The notes under the pieces were generated by a model. It made no database searches, was not told the origin of the DNA, and saw nothing but the letters and a program-made list of their open reading frames with translations. A stretch of DNA of 64,000 nucleotides, from positions 1 to 64,000 of the forward strand of contig NZ_DAISXK010000009.1 in the NCBI RefSeq assembly GCF_036825875.1. The letters are read 5' to 3'. The stretch comes from Paucihalobacter sp036825875 (lineage in GTDB: Bacteria; Bacteroidota; Bacteroidia; Flavobacteriales; Flavobacteriaceae). Shown piece after piece: positions 15,597-24,104 of the stretch. Within the stretch, counting starts at the first letter, position 1. Each line of letters opens with the position of its first letter. Position numbers and translations under genes: made by a program.

Positions 15597-17009
15597 TTAT
15601 TTATTCACAATAAATTTTACAATTTTAGATTGATTGTTATTCAACTTAATTTTTGCTAGATACATACCATTTGAGTAGTCGTTTAGATTTAGTGAAAAAC
15701 TATTTGATTCAATATTGTCTGCATTTAAAACTATTTTGCCAAAAATATCATAGACGATAATTTCATTCAACATAGCAGCATTGTTATTTAAGTTAAAAGA
15801 AATTTGGTTAGAAGCGGGATTTGGTTCAGCTACAATTTTATTGATGTCAAATTCTTCGACACTTAAATTGCTATCTATAATTTTATACAAAGAACCTTCA
15901 ATAATGCTAACGGCATATATTTCGCCATTAAAGGCCTCTCCAAAGGCTACCCAATTCTGATTTAAAGGCGCTGTAAAATTCATAACCCAATCGGTTCCGT
16001 TTTGTTGTAAATACCCAATTTCTTGGCTACAAAAATCTGCAAAAAAGTATATACCTTGTAAGGTTGGTTGTGCTGCACCACGGTACCTATATCCACCTGT
16101 AATAGAACATCTAAAAACAGCACCTCCAGAATGTGGGTAAGAAGCAACTGGAAAAGTTAGTAGATTTTCAGGTGGACAATTGTTATTGATAAATGGTTGG
16201 TTACCTTCAAAACAGCGCCAGCCAAAATTGTGTATGACGCTAGAATTTATATCCACTATATTTATTTCTTCTATTTCGTTCTGACCAACATCGGCAATCC
16301 AGATATCAGTGTTGTTTCTGTCAAATGAAAACTTCCAAGGGTTTCTTAGTCCATAAGCCCAAATTTCATCTTCACCCGAAGGACTTTCGAAAAAAGGGTT
16401 GGTATTTGGTATGCCGTAATTATTACCATTGGAAGGATTGTCAACGTCTATACGTAATATTTTACCCAATAAATTAGTGAGTGTTTGCGAGTTGTTATCG
16501 GGATCACCAGCCGAGCCACCATCGCCACTTGAAATATACAAATATCCATCTGGACCAAATGCCATGTCGCCGCCATTATGATTTTGAAAGGGCTGTGTGT
16601 AAGTGAGTAAAATTAATTCAGTATTTGAATCGGCCAAATTTTCCGATTGCCGAGTGAATCTCGATATTACGGTACTACCACTGTCGTTGATATAATTTAC
16701 ATAAATAAAACCATTTGCATCATAATTAGGATGAAAGGCCAAACCCAAAAAACCCCGTTCATCACCAATACCATTTACGGTAATAACTCTATCACTGATA
16801 TCTAAAAATGGTTCTGAAAGTAAATCGCCATCTGGGGATACAATTTTGATGATACCGTCTTGTTCAACTACAAACAGTCTGTCATCTCCAGCATGTTTAA
16901 CACTCACAGGCTTGTTTAAACCTGTTGCGAACAATTCAATATCTATTAATTGAGAAAAACTCTTGGATCCAAAGGATAATAACATTACTGTAACTAAAAT
17001 TTTCATCAT
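15597..17009 (-). CDS. PQQ-dependent sugar dehydrogenase-like protein with T9SS sorting domain
   Basis: This secreted 470-residue protein has a signal peptide (residues 1-19), a six-bladed glucose/sorbosone dehydrogenase beta-propeller (about 25-370) and a T9SS type A C-terminal sorting domain (about 390-470: PNPASNQISF, VYDIFGKIV, YSNGMYLAKI). Propeller hallmarks are GDDRLFVVEQDGIIKIV, DERGFLGLAFHPNY, GGDMAFGPDGYLYISSGDGG and WAYGLRNPWKFSFD. It probably oxidises a sugar at the cell surface with PQQ or binds carbohydrate. Whether PQQ is made by this organism cannot be seen. It lies between the LMW phosphatase and RsmI-like genes of the dnaA unit, an unexpected place for a secreted enzyme. Confidence 0.9.
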   Translation of the reverse strand: MMKILVTVMLLSFGSKSFSQLIDIELFATGLNKPVSVKHAGDDRLFVVEQDGIIKIVSPDGDLLSEPFLDISDRVITVNGIGDERGFLGLAFHPNYDANGFIYVNYINDSGSTVISRFTRQSENLADSNTELILLTYTQPFQNHNGGDMAFGPDGYLYISSGDGGSAGDPDNNSQTLTNLLGKILRIDVDNPSNGNNYGIPNTNPFFESPSGEDEIWAYGLRNPWKFSFDRNNTDIWIADVGQNEIEEINIVDINSSVIHNFGWRCFEGNQPFINNNCPPENLLTFPVASYPHSGGAVFRCSITGGYRYRGAAQPTLQGIYFFADFCSQEIGYLQQNGTDWVMNFTAPLNQNWVAFGEAFNGEIYAVSIIEGSLYKIIDSNLSVEEFDINKIVAEPNPASNQISFNLNNNAAMLNEIIVYDIFGKIVLNADNIESNSFSLNLNDYSNGMYLAKIKLNNNQSKIVKFIVNK

Positions 17010-17052
17010 ATTTTTTTTATTAAGGTAAATAAAAAATCAAAAAAAATGAGAC

Positions 17053-17520
17053 TTATGTTTTGTTAATTTCAATTAGTTGCTTTGGAATAAGCGTACAAGT
17101 TTCATTTAAAAGATCATATACTTCCTGAAAATCAATTAATTCACCATAATAGGGATCTGGCACATTATTAGTAGTTGTATTAGGATTTTCTTTTAGAATT
17201 AGTTTTAGCTTTTTTCTGTGTTCTTTGGATGATGCCATTTTATATAAATGCTCATAATTGATTTGATCCATGGCATAAATAATCTCAAAAATTTCAAAGT
17301 CTGATTGTTTAAACTGTCTTGCTTTTTGATGACTTATATCTAGGTTGTGTGTTTTAGCTATTGTTATGGAGCGTTTATCAGGTGAAGCTCCAAGATGATA
17401 AGATGCTGTACCTGCGGAGTCAACAAAAAAATGCTGAAGTGGAAGCTTAGCTTCCAGAATTCCGTGTGCTAATGGTGATCTGCAGATATTTCCTAAACAA
17501 ACCATCAATATACGGGTCAT
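17053..17520 (-). CDS. Low-molecular-weight protein-tyrosine-phosphatase
   Basis: This 155-residue phosphatase removes phosphate from tyrosine residues through a cysteinyl-phosphate intermediate. The active-site loop C-L-G-N-I-C-R-S starts at Cys8, with Arg14, at the extreme N-terminus. The general acid aspartate is in VPDPYYG near residue 125. In bacteria such enzymes often counteract BY-kinases that control exopolysaccharide, or arginine/tyrosine phosphorylation. It starts 12 nt after dnaA on the same strand and is surely cotranscribed; the dnaA-LMWPTP pairing is known to me from other Flavobacteriaceae. Confidence 0.93.
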   Translation of the reverse strand: MTRILMVCLGNICRSPLAHGILEAKLPLQHFFVDSAGTASYHLGASPDKRSITIAKTHNLDISHQKARQFKQSDFEIFEIIYAMDQINYEHLYKMASSKEHRKKLKLILKENPNTTTNNVPDPYYGELIDFQEVYDLLNETCTLIPKQLIEINKT

Positions 17521-17532
17521 ATCAAGGAAGTT

Positions 17533-18960
17533 TTAGATGGATAATTTTTTGGCTAAATCATCCACATATTTTCTAAATTGTTTATCAGTTGTTGTTAGGT
17601 TATCAACTGTTTTGCATGCATGGAGAACCGTTGCATGATCCCTCTGACCAATTTGCGAGCCGATGCTAGCTAACGAAGCTTTTGTGTATTTTTTAGCAAA
17701 AAACATGGCTAATTGTCTAGCTTGAACAATGTGTCGTTTTCGAGTTTTTGACTGTAATGTGCTGATATCCATCTGAAAATAATCAGAAACCACCTTTTGT
17801 ATGTAATCGATAGATACTTCACGTTTGGTGTTTTTTACAAATTTTTCAACTATTTCTCTTGCCAGTCCAAGGGTGATTTCTTTTTTATTGAAAGATGACT
17901 GTGCAATTAATGAAATAATAGCACCTTCAAGTTCCCTTACATTCGATTTTATATGTTTAGCAACATATTCAACAATATCGTCAGGCATTTCTACACCATC
18001 GCGGTACAGTTTATTTTTTAAGATGGAAACACGTGTTTCAAAATCTGGTGTTTGTAATTCGGCAGATAATCCCCATTTAAATCGCGACAACAAACGCTGC
18101 TCGATATCAATCATGTCAACCGGAGCTTTGTCACTGGTTAAAACAACTTGTTTTCCGTTTTGATGCAAGTGGTTAAATATGTGAAAAAACACATCTTGTG
18201 TACCAGTCTTCCCAGATAAAAATTGTACATCATCAATAATTAAAACATCAATAATTTGATAAAAATGAATAAAATCGTTGCGGTTATTTTTCTTTACAGA
18301 ATCTATGTATTGTTGGGTAAATTTCTCGGCTGAAATATAAAGAATGGTTTTTTCAGGGTATTTATCCTTAATATCAACACCAATAGCATGTGCTAAATGG
18401 GTTTTTCCTAAACCAACACCACCAAATATCAACAACGGATTAAAGGAGGTGCCTCCTGGTTTGTTAGCGACTGCAATACTGGCATTTCTGGCCAAACGGT
18501 TAGAATCACCTTCTAAGAAATTTTCAAAATTATAATTCGGATTTAACTGCGATTCAATTTTTATATTTCTAATTCCCGGGATAACAAACGGATTGCGAAG
18601 TTCTGGACTTTTATTGTTTAAAGGAACATCAACATCTTGTGCTTTAACGGCTGATCTTTGAGAGCTTGGAATTCGCTCTGTAAAGGGTTGTTTATTGCCG
18701 TAAGTGTTTTCCATTTTTATAATGTAAACCAGCTTCGCGGTATCTCCTAATTCTTTTGTTAAGGCTACTTTTAAAATTTTAACGTAATGTTCTTCAAGCC
18801 ACTCGTAAAAAAACTTGCTTGGTACTTGTATGTTAAGAGCATTCTCAGAAAGTTTAACTGCTTGTATTGGCTCGAACCAGGTTTTGTATGCTTGGGGTTG
18901 TATGTTATCTTTTATAAAAGACAGGCAATTACTCCAAACTGATTGCGCAGTTACATCCAT
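17533..18960 (-). CDS. dnaA: Chromosomal replication initiator protein DnaA
   Basis: DnaA binds DnaA boxes at oriC and melts the origin using ATP. The protein has 475 residues and all domains: domain I (1-90, with YKTWFEPIQAV), a variable linker, AAA+ domain III with Walker A FGGVGLGKTHLAHAIG and Walker B VLIIDDVQFL, and the C-terminal helix-turn-helix DNA-binding domain with GQRDHATVLHACKTV. The nearby intergenic spaces contain no obvious cluster of DnaA boxes, so oriC is probably elsewhere. A terminator-like hairpin stands between the likely promoter and the start codon. Confidence 0.98.
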   Translation of the reverse strand: MDVTAQSVWSNCLSFIKDNIQPQAYKTWFEPIQAVKLSENALNIQVPSKFFYEWLEEHYVKILKVALTKELGDTAKLVYIIKMENTYGNKQPFTERIPSSQRSAVKAQDVDVPLNNKSPELRNPFVIPGIRNIKIESQLNPNYNFENFLEGDSNRLARNASIAVANKPGGTSFNPLLIFGGVGLGKTHLAHAIGVDIKDKYPEKTILYISAEKFTQQYIDSVKKNNRNDFIHFYQIIDVLIIDDVQFLSGKTGTQDVFFHIFNHLHQNGKQVVLTSDKAPVDMIDIEQRLLSRFKWGLSAELQTPDFETRVSILKNKLYRDGVEMPDDIVEYVAKHIKSNVRELEGAIISLIAQSSFNKKEITLGLAREIVEKFVKNTKREVSIDYIQKVVSDYFQMDISTLQSKTRKRHIVQARQLAMFFAKKYTKASLASIGSQIGQRDHATVLHACKTVDNLTTTDKQFRKYVDDLAKKLSI

Positions 18961-19000
18961 TCTAATTGATAATTTTGTTGTTAGTTAGATTAGCAAAAAA

Positions 19001-19022
19001 AAGAGAAAGCTGGGTTTCTCTT
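19001..19022 (-). terminator. Terminator-like hairpin in the dnaA leader
   Basis: On the minus strand AAGAGAAA-CCCAGC-TTTCTCTT is followed directly by more T, the form of a weak intrinsic terminator. It lies 40 nt upstream of the dnaA ATG and downstream of a promoter-like box at 19040-19047. It could attenuate dnaA transcription. Alternatively, it could stop minus-strand read-through coming from the YigZ operon across the thioesterase gene. Confidence 0.5.
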
Positions 19023-19039
19023 GAATCATTTTAATAAGA

Positions 19040-19047
19040 CAAATATG
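19040..19047 (-). promoter_or_regulatory. Possible promoter -7 box of dnaA
   Basis: The minus strand reads CATATTTG, one mismatch from TAnnTTTG, 79 nt before the dnaA ATG. It is placed so that the leader would include the hairpin at 19001-19022. Confidence 0.35.
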
Positions 19048-19146
19048 TGAACAATTTTCTTAAAAAAAAAATCAAATACCCTTGTATTTTAATAAAATTT
19101 TCCTCAGGTTTAAATCTCGTTGAAATTACAAAAATATTTTAAAATA

Positions 19147-19557
19147 ATGTCAGTAGAATTAAAAAAGAACGAATATAAATTGCGAGTTCGCTATGGGGAA
19201 ACTGACCAAATGGGCGTCGTTTACTATGGCAATTACGCACAGTATTTTGAGGTTGGTAGAACAGAATGGTTGCGCGATTTCGGTATTACTTACAAACAAA
19301 TGGAAGCTGATGGTTTTTTGCTTCCTGTTATTTCTCTTAAAGTAAAATACATAAAGTCAGCTCGTTATGACGATGTATTAACCGTTAAAACTTCGTTGGT
19401 GAAAATTCCATCGGTTACTATAGAATTTAATTATGAAATTTATAATGAAGCAGGAGAAATTTTAGTTGAAGGGAATACAGTTTTAGCCTTTATTGATGTT
19501 AACAGGAATAGGCCTACACGATGCCCTAGCTATCTTTTAGATGAACTGCAAGATTAA
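19147..19557 (+). CDS. Acyl-CoA thioesterase, 4HBT/YbgC type
   Basis: This 136-residue hot-dog fold thioesterase hydrolyses acyl-CoA. The family motif RYGETDQMGVVYYGNYAQYF carries the catalytic aspartate (DQMGVVYYGNY). The ATG at 19147 is preferred over an in-frame TTG at 19120, because homologues begin close to the RVRYGETD strand. In many bacteria YbgC is linked to the Tol-Pal genes; here it stands alone between dnaA and the YigZ operon. Its stop overlaps the convergent YigZ stop by 4 nt. The natural substrate is not known. Confidence 0.9.
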   Translation: MSVELKKNEYKLRVRYGETDQMGVVYYGNYAQYFEVGRTEWLRDFGITYKQMEADGFLLPVISLKVKYIKSARYDDVLTVKTSLVKIPSVTIEFNYEIYNEAGEILVEGNTVLAFIDVNRNRPTRCPSYLLDELQD

Positions 19558-20165
19558 TAGTTTATTTTGGTTATTTGAAGTTCGTGATAGGCTTTAAAAA
19601 CGCTCATAATAGTCTCAGATTCGCTGAGTCTCACTTCAAATTGTAGCTTGCAATTTAGTTTGAAATCTTGTTTTAGTATATTTAGTTGGTGTTCTTTTAT
19701 GATACGCATTACCGTATTCATATTTATGTATTCAAAATGAACCTCCATAATTACGTTCACGGTTTTTTCCTCAATCTTTGCATTTTCTAGAGCTAACTGA
19801 GCAGTTGTTTTATAAGCGTTAATCAATCCGCTAACACCCAATTTGGTGCCTCCAAAATATCTTACAACTACAATTAAAACATTGGTCAGTTCAAACGATT
19901 GTATTTGACCATAGATAGGTATTCCAGCCGAATTATTTGGTTCGCCATCATCGTTGGTGCGGTATTTAATTTCTGAAGTTCCTATTTGATAAGCATAACA
20001 CCAATGTCTGGCTGAGTGGTGTTCTTTTTTTAAATGTTCTATTTGCAACTTTACAGCGTCTTCATCTTGAACGGGAAACGCATATCCAAAAAACTTACTA
20101 TTCTTGTCCTTAAAAAGCACAGCTTCTATTGGTTTACTAATAGTTCGGTAAGTATCGTTCATCAT
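19554..20165 (-). CDS. YigZ/IMPACT family protein
   Basis: This 203-residue member of the UPF0029/IMPACT family has the N-terminal signature VVRYFGGTKLGVSGLINAYK (about 102-121) and HSARHWCYAYQIG. The C-terminal half is the ferredoxin-like domain found in these proteins. The eukaryotic relative IMPACT modulates translation control; bacterial YigZ has no firmly established role. It is the last gene of an overlapping four-gene unit (ribD, HAD, EamA, YigZ), and its start overlaps the EamA stop by 4 nt. Confidence 0.9.
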   Translation of the reverse strand: MMNDTYRTISKPIEAVLFKDKNSKFFGYAFPVQDEDAVKLQIEHLKKEHHSARHWCYAYQIGTSEIKYRTNDDGEPNNSAGIPIYGQIQSFELTNVLIVVVRYFGGTKLGVSGLINAYKTTAQLALENAKIEEKTVNVIMEVHFEYINMNTVMRIIKEHQLNILKQDFKLNCKLQFEVRLSESETIMSVFKAYHELQITKINY

Positions 20166-21025
20166 GAAATGGTTACTAATATAATTGAAACGATAGCCAA
20201 TATAATTCCTATGATATTTTTAAAACTTAAACGTTCTTTGAATAAGACGAAACCAATCACCGCACTTAGCATCACAATGGTAACATTATTGACAGTGAAA
20301 ATGGTAGAACTTTCGGCACCATCGTATTGCAAGGCTTTCAATAAAAAATAAATAGAATAGTAATTAATAACACCTAAAACAAGTCCGGCAGGTATACTTT
20401 TTAAATCAGGAATAAGACTTTTGCCAATTATTTTTGCCGCTATAACTAGTAAACCAATAATGCCAGCCGATCCAAAAATAGTGGCTGAAAATATTGGGAT
20501 GCCATCACTTTCAACATAATTAGTTTCAATATATTTTAAAGAAGTTTCAATTATTCCCGAACCAATAAAAAGAATAAAGGGCAACAATAAAGATTTTTTT
20601 ACAGGAACGTTTTGCTTGGTTTTGACGGATGCCATATAAACTGCAACCAGAGCCAGAACAATTCCTGCGATTTTCACCAAACCCGCACTTTCATTGTAAA
20701 CGTAAATCCCAAAAATTATCGGAATAATAACGCTCATTTTGCTGGCAACCGAAGCGATAGAAATTCCATTTCTTTGAGCTGTTAACGCCATGACATTAAA
20801 TATTGCAATGAATAATACACCTAGTAAAATAGCTCCAATAAACCATCTTGAATTGGATATAACAGATAAATTAATAGTGTTTTCATAACTAATGAAACCA
20901 ACAGTGGCAGCTACCACATAATTAACAATAATGGCTTGTAAGGTGTTGATGTTGTATTTGTGAAATAGTTTAAATAAAACAAAAATTGCAGTCGACGATA
21001 GAATGCTGAGCAGTAAGTAAATCAA
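20162..21025 (-). CDS. EamA/DMT family transporter
   Basis: This 287-residue integral membrane protein has about ten hydrophobic helices in two EamA-like halves, the layout of drug/metabolite transporters. The first half ends near GIVLALVAVYMASVKTKQ, and the second near IIGIILAIVSIILVTIS, a typical DMT C-terminal helix. Substrate is unknown; relatives export amino acids, nucleosides or metabolites. The gene overlaps the HAD gene by 4 nt on one side and the YigZ gene by 4 nt on the other. Its position in a ribD-led unit makes a flavin-related substrate conceivable but unproven. Confidence 0.88.
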   Translation of the reverse strand: MIYLLLSILSSTAIFVLFKLFHKYNINTLQAIIVNYVVAATVGFISYENTINLSVISNSRWFIGAILLGVLFIAIFNVMALTAQRNGISIASVASKMSVIIPIIFGIYVYNESAGLVKIAGIVLALVAVYMASVKTKQNVPVKKSLLLPFILFIGSGIIETSLKYIETNYVESDGIPIFSATIFGSAGIIGLLVIAAKIIGKSLIPDLKSIPAGLVLGVINYYSIYFLLKALQYDGAESSTIFTVNNVTIVMLSAVIGFVLFKERLSFKNIIGIILAIVSIILVTIS

Positions 21026-21633
21026 AATAAATGTTTTAAATCGTTAAACATCGTTACTACATCTTGGGTTTCTGGATTTATATTCCAGGTTTTGATGTTT
21101 AACTGCTTAGCAGCTTTGGTATTTTCTTTGGTGTCGTCAATAAATAGAGCTTGTTCTGCTACGGTATTGGTGGTCTTTAAAACATATTCGTAAATATTTA
21201 GGTCGGGTTTTCTCAAATTAATTTCGTGCGAAAGAAAAAACCAATCAAAGCAATTTTTGAATTCTTCGTAAAATGAAACGGTTTCTTTTACATAATTAAT
21301 ATGCAGATTATTGGTGTTGCTTAGTAAAATGAGTTTGTAACGTTTGCTTTTTGCAATGTTTTTCAAAAATTCTAATCGGTATAAAGGGAAATCTTTAATG
21401 ATGTAATTCCAAAGTGTAATAAGTTCATTTTTGTTCATCCAAGGAAACTGTGAATGATAAAATGACAAAAAATCTGAATCATTCATAAGACCTTTTTCGT
21501 ATTGCTCATTTATTTTTATTAAGTTTTTTGGCAACGCATCAATTTTTAACAGGCGCCGTGTTTTTTGCAAAGAACCTTGTTTTTCTAAATTGATAAACAC
21601 ATCACCAAAGTCAAAAATTAATGTATTAATCAT
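21022..21633 (-). CDS. HAD superfamily hydrolase (subfamily IA)
   Basis: This 203-residue HAD-fold hydrolase has motif I FDFGDVFINL (nucleophile Asp8), motif II LLSNTNN, motif III KPDLNIYEYVL and motif IV FIDDTKEN. The residue two after the nucleophile is Gly instead of Asp (D-F-G), as in other YihX-like members, so acid catalysis may differ from the D-x-D type. It may be a phosphatase. Its position directly behind ribD (8-nt overlap) suggests the missing pyrimidine phosphatase step of riboflavin synthesis as one candidate, but that is only inference from context. Confidence 0.87.
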   Translation of the reverse strand: MINTLIFDFGDVFINLEKQGSLQKTRRLLKIDALPKNLIKINEQYEKGLMNDSDFLSFYHSQFPWMNKNELITLWNYIIKDFPLYRLEFLKNIAKSKRYKLILLSNTNNLHINYVKETVSFYEEFKNCFDWFFLSHEINLRKPDLNIYEYVLKTTNTVAEQALFIDDTKENTKAAKQLNIKTWNINPETQDVVTMFNDLKHLF

Positions 21634-22681
21634 TTTTGTGAATACTTAAAGTATCGTTACTAATTTTTTCAGTTGTTTTTGATTTTGTTGCCCTTAAAAT
21701 AGGTGCTTTCACACCAGAATTAAATTGCAATTCACTTATAAAAATGCGGGCTTCGTCCCAAAGATTTTCATTTAAAAAAGTCTGTAAGGTTTGTGCGCCA
21801 CCTTCAATAATAACAGACGTAATTTGATGTTTCCACAATACATCGCAAATCTGTTTGGCAATGTCGTGTTGTGAATCCCAGTTAATACTTTCCAAAATTA
21901 AATTGTCAGAAGCTTGAAGTACTTCATTCTTTAGATTTCCAATAACAATGGTTTTGGTATCAGAATTAAATATTTGAAATGAAGGTAATAAGTCACCTTT
22001 TGGATTGAGTACAATTCTAATCGGGTTGTTCCCACTCCAATCTCGAACGGTTAAACTTGGATTGTCTTCTTGAACCGTTTTTGAACCGACCAAAATAGCC
22101 TGTTCTTCTGCACGCCATTTGTGTACTAATTGTCTTGAATAGGCATTGGTGATCCAAATTGGTTTAATTTCAGATTTTTGATTTGGAGCGATAAAACCAT
22201 CATCTGTTTCGGCCCATTTTAAAATTATATAGGGTCGTTTTTTATCGTGAAAGGTAAAAAAGCGCTTGTGATGTTCTCTGCAGTCTTCCTCTAAAACTCC
22301 AGTGATCACTTCGCAACCAGCAGCTTTGAGTTTTGCAATGCCGCGCCCAGCCACTAACGGATTACTGTCTAAACACCCAATAACAACTTGTTTTATATGA
22401 TACTTTATAATTAAATCGCTACACGGTGGTGTTTTACCAAAATGCGAACAAGGTTCTAAGGTAACGTATAAAGTTGCCTCGCCAAACAACGAAATATCCT
22501 TTACTGCGTTAATTGCATTTACCTCAGCGTGGGCACCACCGTATGGACTTGTAAAACCTTCGGCAATAATTTTGTTTTCACACACTAGAACACAGCCAAC
22601 CATAGGGTTAGGCGCAGTGGTGCCGAGTCCATTTTTGGCAATTTCAATACAGCGTTTTATGTATTTTTCATGTATCTTCAT
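21626..22681 (-). CDS. ribD: Riboflavin biosynthesis protein RibD (deaminase/reductase)
   Basis: This bifunctional enzyme deaminates and then reduces the pyrimidine intermediate of riboflavin synthesis. The N-terminal deaminase holds zinc ligands in GGAHAEVNAI (His) and EPCSHFGKTPPC (two Cys). The C-terminal reductase domain starts near residue 150 (RPYIILKWAETDDGFIA). The ATG at 22681 is preferred, since MKIHEKYIKRCIEIAKNG is the family start; an ATG 18 nt upstream would add six unlikely residues. About 351 residues is a normal length. It heads a unit of four overlapping genes and diverges from a GNAT gene across only 35 nt. Confidence 0.95.
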   Translation of the reverse strand: MKIHEKYIKRCIEIAKNGLGTTAPNPMVGCVLVCENKIIAEGFTSPYGGAHAEVNAINAVKDISLFGEATLYVTLEPCSHFGKTPPCSDLIIKYHIKQVVIGCLDSNPLVAGRGIAKLKAAGCEVITGVLEEDCREHHKRFFTFHDKKRPYIILKWAETDDGFIAPNQKSEIKPIWITNAYSRQLVHKWRAEEQAILVGSKTVQEDNPSLTVRDWSGNNPIRIVLNPKGDLLPSFQIFNSDTKTIVIGNLKNEVLQASDNLILESINWDSQHDIAKQICDVLWKHQITSVIIEGGAQTLQTFLNENLWDEARIFISELQFNSGVKAPILRATKSKTTEKISNDTLSIHKND

Positions 22682-22716
22682 CCCGCGAAATATCTCCACA
22701 AAAATAAGATTTTAAA

Positions 22717-23208
22717 GTGACTGAAAATAATTATGTAATCAGGCCAATTCAGCCAAGTGATAACCCAAAAATAGCCGCTGCTATAAGAAGTGTTTTAATT
22801 GAAGTTGGCGTGCCAAAAGTAGGTACTGCCTATGCCGATAAAGCTTTAGATGAAATGTTTGAAACGTTTAACAAACCAACATCTCGATATTTTGTAGTGG
22901 AAAGCAATGGCGAAATTTATGGTGGCGCCGGCGTTGCACAGTTAGATAATTACGATGGACCAATTTGCGAACTGCAAAAAATGTACTTTAAATCAGAAGC
23001 CAGAGGAAAAGGTTTAGGTTCAAAAATGATGGCTATGTGTTTGGAGCAAGCTAAAACTTTTGGATATGAACAATGTTATATAGAAACGATGCCTTACATG
23101 GAAAATGCTAGAAAGCTATACCGAAAAGTTGGATTTTATTATATTGATGCACCAATGGGAGACACTGGCCATTATTCTTGTAGCGTTTGGATGTTAAAGA
23201 ACTTATGA
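22717..23208 (+). CDS. GNAT family N-acetyltransferase, GTG start
   Basis: This 163-residue acetyltransferase carries motif A in CELQKMYFKSEARGKGLGSK (about 88-107) and a C-terminal ENARKLYRKVGFY segment. The start is GTG at 22717 (encoding MTENNYVIRPIQPSDNP); there is no ATG in the N-terminal region that would keep the first strand. The substrate is unknown. Its stop overlaps the prmC start (ATGA), so the two are cotranslated. A link to modification of the translation apparatus is possible but not shown. Confidence 0.88.
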   Translation: MTENNYVIRPIQPSDNPKIAAAIRSVLIEVGVPKVGTAYADKALDEMFETFNKPTSRYFVVESNGEIYGGAGVAQLDNYDGPICELQKMYFKSEARGKGLGSKMMAMCLEQAKTFGYEQCYIETMPYMENARKLYRKVGFYYIDAPMGDTGHYSCSVWMLKNL

Positions 23209-24077
23209 CCTTTAAAGAAATTCATACACAATTTCACCTAAAACTAGATGCTGAATATGGCAAGAATGAGGTAGATGCGATGTTTTTTTTACTATCGGAG
23301 CAATTTTTAAATAAGAAAAGAATCGATTTAAGCCTAACACCATACAATATGCTCGTTGATATAGAATTATCTCAATTAACCGAAGCCTTAAACCGATTGC
23401 AAAACAACGAACCAGTTCAATATATTATAGGAACCACCTATTTTTATGGATTAGAATTTAAGGTGAATCAACACACGCTAATTCCGAGACCTGAAACTGA
23501 AGAGTTAGTGTCTTTAGCAATTGAGAGTTTAAAACCTCACCATGTTGATTCAGATAAAATAAACATTTTAGACATAGGAACAGGAACTGGTTGTATTGCA
23601 ATTTCATTGGCAAAACTCATCGGAAATGCTCATGTGTTTGCTTTGGATATTTCAAGCCAGGCACTTAAAATCGCTCAAGAAAATGCAGCCTTAAATGCGG
23701 TAGAAGTTTCCTTTATTGAGACTGATATTTTAAAGGAAACAAATTGGACAGAGAATTTTAAGAATATTCAATTTGATGTTATTATTTCAAACCCACCCTA
23801 TGTACGTGAACTAGAAAAGGCCCAAATGAAAGACAATGTATTAAATTTCGAACCCACTTCTGCCTTATTTGTTTCAGATGAAGATCCGTTAATTTTTTAT
23901 AGAGCCATCGCAAAGTTCGCTTCAGAATATATGAAGCCAAATGGCTTGTTGTTTTTTGAAATCAATCAATATTTAGCGCAAGAAACCAAAAAAATGCTAG
24001 AAATGCATAATTTTGAAACTATTGAAATCTACCAAGATCTTTCTGGCAACGATAGAATGATTAAAGCAACAAAGTAA
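23205..24077 (+). CDS. prmC: Peptide chain release factor N5-glutamine methyltransferase
   Basis: PrmC methylates the glutamine of the GGQ motif in release factors RF1 and RF2. The SAM-binding motif is ILDIGTGTGCIAISLAK (about 120-136), and the substrate-glutamine binding motif is SNPPYVRE (about 194-201). YIIGTTYFYGLEF and LIPRPETEELV are family signatures. The start is the ATG at 23205, which overlaps the preceding TGA; an in-frame start at 23187 lies inside the GNAT gene. The 290-residue length is normal. ligA follows 27 nt later. Confidence 0.95.
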   Translation: MTFKEIHTQFHLKLDAEYGKNEVDAMFFLLSEQFLNKKRIDLSLTPYNMLVDIELSQLTEALNRLQNNEPVQYIIGTTYFYGLEFKVNQHTLIPRPETEELVSLAIESLKPHHVDSDKINILDIGTGTGCIAISLAKLIGNAHVFALDISSQALKIAQENAALNAVEVSFIETDILKETNWTENFKNIQFDVIISNPPYVRELEKAQMKDNVLNFEPTSALFVSDEDPLIFYRAIAKFASEYMKPNGLLFFEINQYLAQETKKMLEMHNFETIEIYQDLSGNDRMIKATK

Positions 24078-24104
24078 ACCACTAATTGAAAGTTTTCCTA
24101 TTAA

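Noticed and set aside
18961..19146. Replication origin next to dnaA
   Set aside because: No cluster of DnaA boxes (TTATCCACA-like) or AT-rich unwinding repeats was found in the flanking spaces; only the hairpin was seen.
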